DNA of 64,000 bases, from NCBI GenBank assembly GCA_006937955.1, contig SSNP01000025.1, positions 3,545,508-3,609,507 on the forward strand, read 5' to 3'. This DNA comes from Pachypanchax playfairii. Taxonomy: Eukaryota > Chordata > Actinopteri > Cyprinodontiformes > Aplocheilidae. Each line of letters opens with the position of its first letter. The first letter of the stretch is position 1. The position numbers and the translations under genes are program-made. Under the pieces are notes generated by a model, which was given only the letters and a program-made list of their open reading frames with translations, did no database searches and was not told where the DNA came from. Below, one piece after another: positions 61,501 through 64,000 of the stretch.

Positions 61501-64000
61501 GAGACCAAATTACACAAACATGAGGAGGGCATCACTCAGCAGCCACACACTGGGGTGGGCCCAACTTAAACATTACAGTCAGAATCCGAATATCATGCTT
61601 AACCAGACGCACCCAGATTCTTTCTTCAAGGATAAGGTGAGGACAACACAAGCTGGAACACGACTGTTTGTACTTAAATAATGTTTGTCATGAGGAGACA
61701 GTTTGTTTTATTAGAGGACAAAAGAAGGGATGAAAGATATTATTTGTTCCTAACTCACATAGCCAACTTGTAACAAACCCTCCCCATTTATCAAAGATCA
61801 CAGTGAAAAAAAAAAAAGTAAAAACATGTTGTGGAACAGCGATGCGGAACAGAGCTAATCTTCTGTCTGCAGGCTGAGGGCAGTCTGCAGAATAATTTTG
61901 TTACACAAAAATACCTGCTGTGACTGACACGTTGCTGTTGACACCAATCCTTTCCTTTGTACTGTGTGTTCTTAAACAACAGTCTTCGGAAGTAAATTAA
62001 AGCATCACGCTGAGCCCAAAACCATTTGAAGCATAACAACATTGTGTTTTTTTGAGATTTGATTTTCTAACTAAATCTAAATCTGAAAAGTTGTTTCTTC
62101 ACGAGAGAAAGCAGATGGAGCGAGTTGATCACATGGACAGACTGAATGAAGTGACTCACTATCACACTTTACTCAGCACGAGGAGGACAGCAGCTACAGC
62201 AGACAGAACTTCATTACAGTAGGAAAGTGAAGCCAAGCCACTCCTTTAATCTCCATGACAACATGTGCTGCCTTGTTTTTCCTTATCTGTTGTTCTGATT
62301 GTGATCGTTTCTGGAATCTATTGAAAACAGTGATACACAATATTTTCATACTAATCTTTTCTCAATGGTGTCCTCTTTGAAGATCACCTGACATGAGGTG
62401 TGACAGTAAACACTGGGTGTGTGTATTGGACCAGCACTGATTCATTAATTCCAAAAATGTCTGCAAGGTCAAGTTTTCTTTGGCAAGACACACCTGTATA
62501 CAAACCACTCAGCAACATAAAAACTATCACATGTATTTAAGATGTTTTATAACAAATTGTAATATATTTAAAATAGGCTTCAGGTTAACTGTGATCTTGC
62601 TTTACTTAACAAACTCTGTCAAAAACCAAAAGATTTAAACTGATTAATAAATGGGAAAAAAAATCTCATTAATTAATGACATGTGTGTATTATTCAGAGC
62701 ATCTTATTAACAATGATTTGTTAAATGTTTCTCAGTCTTTTTCTCCATGTTAGTGCAAAAATAATGTAGTTATATTATCTGAGGCAGAGGACAAGGAATG
62801 ATGTCTTCATCAGCCAAACCAGCATATTTTAGATTTTTAGTTGATGAACTTTGATGTTTGTTGTGTCATGTGATATTCCTAGATACTTATTCCTTTTCTT
62901 TTCATATATTCCTGTTCCCTGGTTGGTTTATTTATTTGTGCTTTCTGTTGATCCAGCTGTTGCTTTGAGTCCTTTCTTGGCTATCAATCAAAATGCTGTT
63001 ACATATTTCTATATTGTTATATTTTGTAAAAGAGATAGTATATTAAAATATCTTTATTTCTCCATCTCTGCTTTTTATGCAGCTGATTAGTTTGATTCCC
63101 CCAGAAACAGATTTTAGTTTAAGACTCTTTACAAGCCCTCCTTCCTCACAGTGTGGCTTTTCTTTTTTTGCAGTAAGTTGTTGCAGAAACTGTAGAAAAG
63201 CAGAAAGACATGCAATAAAGTCCATGTAATTGCATTTAAAACTGGACATGCTGTGACAAGGACTTTCACTCAGTACTTGGGGCTTTTGCTTTACATGGTG
63301 AGCAACAAAACACCCCTCCTTTCTTGTAATTTACAGGCTTTGCATAAAGAGGCTGCATTTAGCACAGCTGGAAACCAACCTCTGGAGTTAAGTCATACTG
63401 TAGCTCATTCATGATGAGAACTTTTATTTTTCTCACATTAATCCTGTGTTTTATTCTGTACATTCTGTCCATCTCCTATCGTGTTGATTCTCATATACTG
63501 ATAAGAACATCAGCAGGATCTAAAGTCTTATAAGACATATAAAGATATGAGGGGCATTAGTTCAGAGGCTGTCACCTAAGAAACAGCTGTCCTGGAAACA
63601 ATGATTAACCAAAAGCTACTACATCTGATAGTAGCTCAGTACTAAGGAAAACTTTTACCTGTCACACAAAGCCACACCTTAGCCCACTCTTCTTTGACTG
63701 TTAAGGGTTTATCTTGATGACTTAGGAATAATCTCATCATGAAAAGAGTGCTGAGGGTTTTATCTGCAGTGCAGTCAGATTAAACTTCTATAAAGATTGG
63801 ATGAAGGTGGATTTTCTATGAATTGATCTGTGACACTAGCCTCGTTTACATGTGCAAAATGTCTTTAATCTGATCATTGTTCAGATTAGAATTTGATTGT
63901 GTACATGGACCCTGAGAACATCTTTCCGATTATGACAAGCGTTAACATGCGCCACACATTTGATCAGGTTAGCTCATTTAGATATGCACAGCACGATCCG
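55573..64000. other. Right end of the window, no gene seen
   Basis: About 8.4 kb of AT-rich DNA. Open frames up to 126 codons (57731-58111, plus) have low-complexity CT-driven composition and no domain. No exon of a neighbouring gene could be recognised. Confidence 0.4.
58684..58755 (+). repeat. Short (TAC)n run joined to a common teleost repeat motif
   Basis: A short ACT/TAC tract (58687-58706) is followed by 'tcatttagcagacgctttta' and 'tccaaagcgacttaca', a phrase seen very often in fish interspersed repeats. The rest of the element is not recognisable. Confidence 0.45.

Noticed and set aside
1..64000. CRISPR array, operon or bacterial-type defence system
   Set aside because: The window is vertebrate nuclear DNA with spliced genes. 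The regular repeats are microsatellites, minisatellites or transposons without unique spacers.

Overview
The window looks like nuclear DNA of a ray-finned (teleost) fish. It is AT-rich, its genes are split by GT-AG introns, and it carries many simple-sequence arrays together with teleost-type mobile DNA: a Tc1 transposon with an intact transposase, a tRNA-derived SINE, copies of a GGAT-tailed dispersed repeat, and BEL/Pao and L2-type relics. No species can be named from the sequence alone.

Three multi-exon genes can be built exon by exon. (1) 7307-12599, plus strand: a 12-exon coiled-coil protein of about 444 residues that resembles the sperm-axoneme protein CCDC183. An RFX/X-box-like site lies about 110 bases before its ATG. 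(2) 30632-33432, minus strand: a complete type I keratin of the KRT18 class (428 aa, 7 coding exons). (3) 35003-39875, minus strand: a second complete KRT18-class type I keratin (433 aa, 7 coding exons). The two keratins are head-to-tail tandem paralogues with the same intron positions and phases but different head and tail domains. A possible fourth gene is represented only by a 43-codon first exon starting Met-Gly-Cys at 4257-4129 on the minus strand; the rest would lie to the left.

Layout: 1-4128 is non-coding with a GGAT-tailed repeat copy and two microsatellites. 4129-5000 holds the candidate first exon and a purine-rich leader (minus strand). 7187-12611 is the CCDC183-like gene. 12700-14900 is a graveyard of retroelement pieces, including a frameshifted BEL/Pao gag. 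15669-16262 is a compound microsatellite plus a disrupted repeat. 18079-18660 is a diverged tandem repeat with a period of about 170 bp. 24854-25185 is a possible TTAA-flanked MITE. 25553-27154 is the Tc1 element. 30590-40020 is the keratin pair with promoters. 40020-64000 has no gene I can support, only an L2 reverse transcriptase relic (about 43.9 kb), a 590-bp foldback element (47.4-48.0 kb), another GGAT-tailed repeat (53.1-53.4 kb) and a 610-bp minisatellite of 14-bp units (55.0-55.6 kb).

The keratins would each pair with a type II partner (KRT8 class, not in this window) to make simple-epithelium intermediate filaments. The CCDC183-like gene is functionally unrelated (cilium or sperm). 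No clearly undescribed multi-gene system was seen. The most unusual items are the apparently intact Tc1 element, the tandem splice acceptors in the last exon of the CCDC183-like gene, and the two complex tandem arrays. All family assignments come from motif recognition by eye, without database searches.
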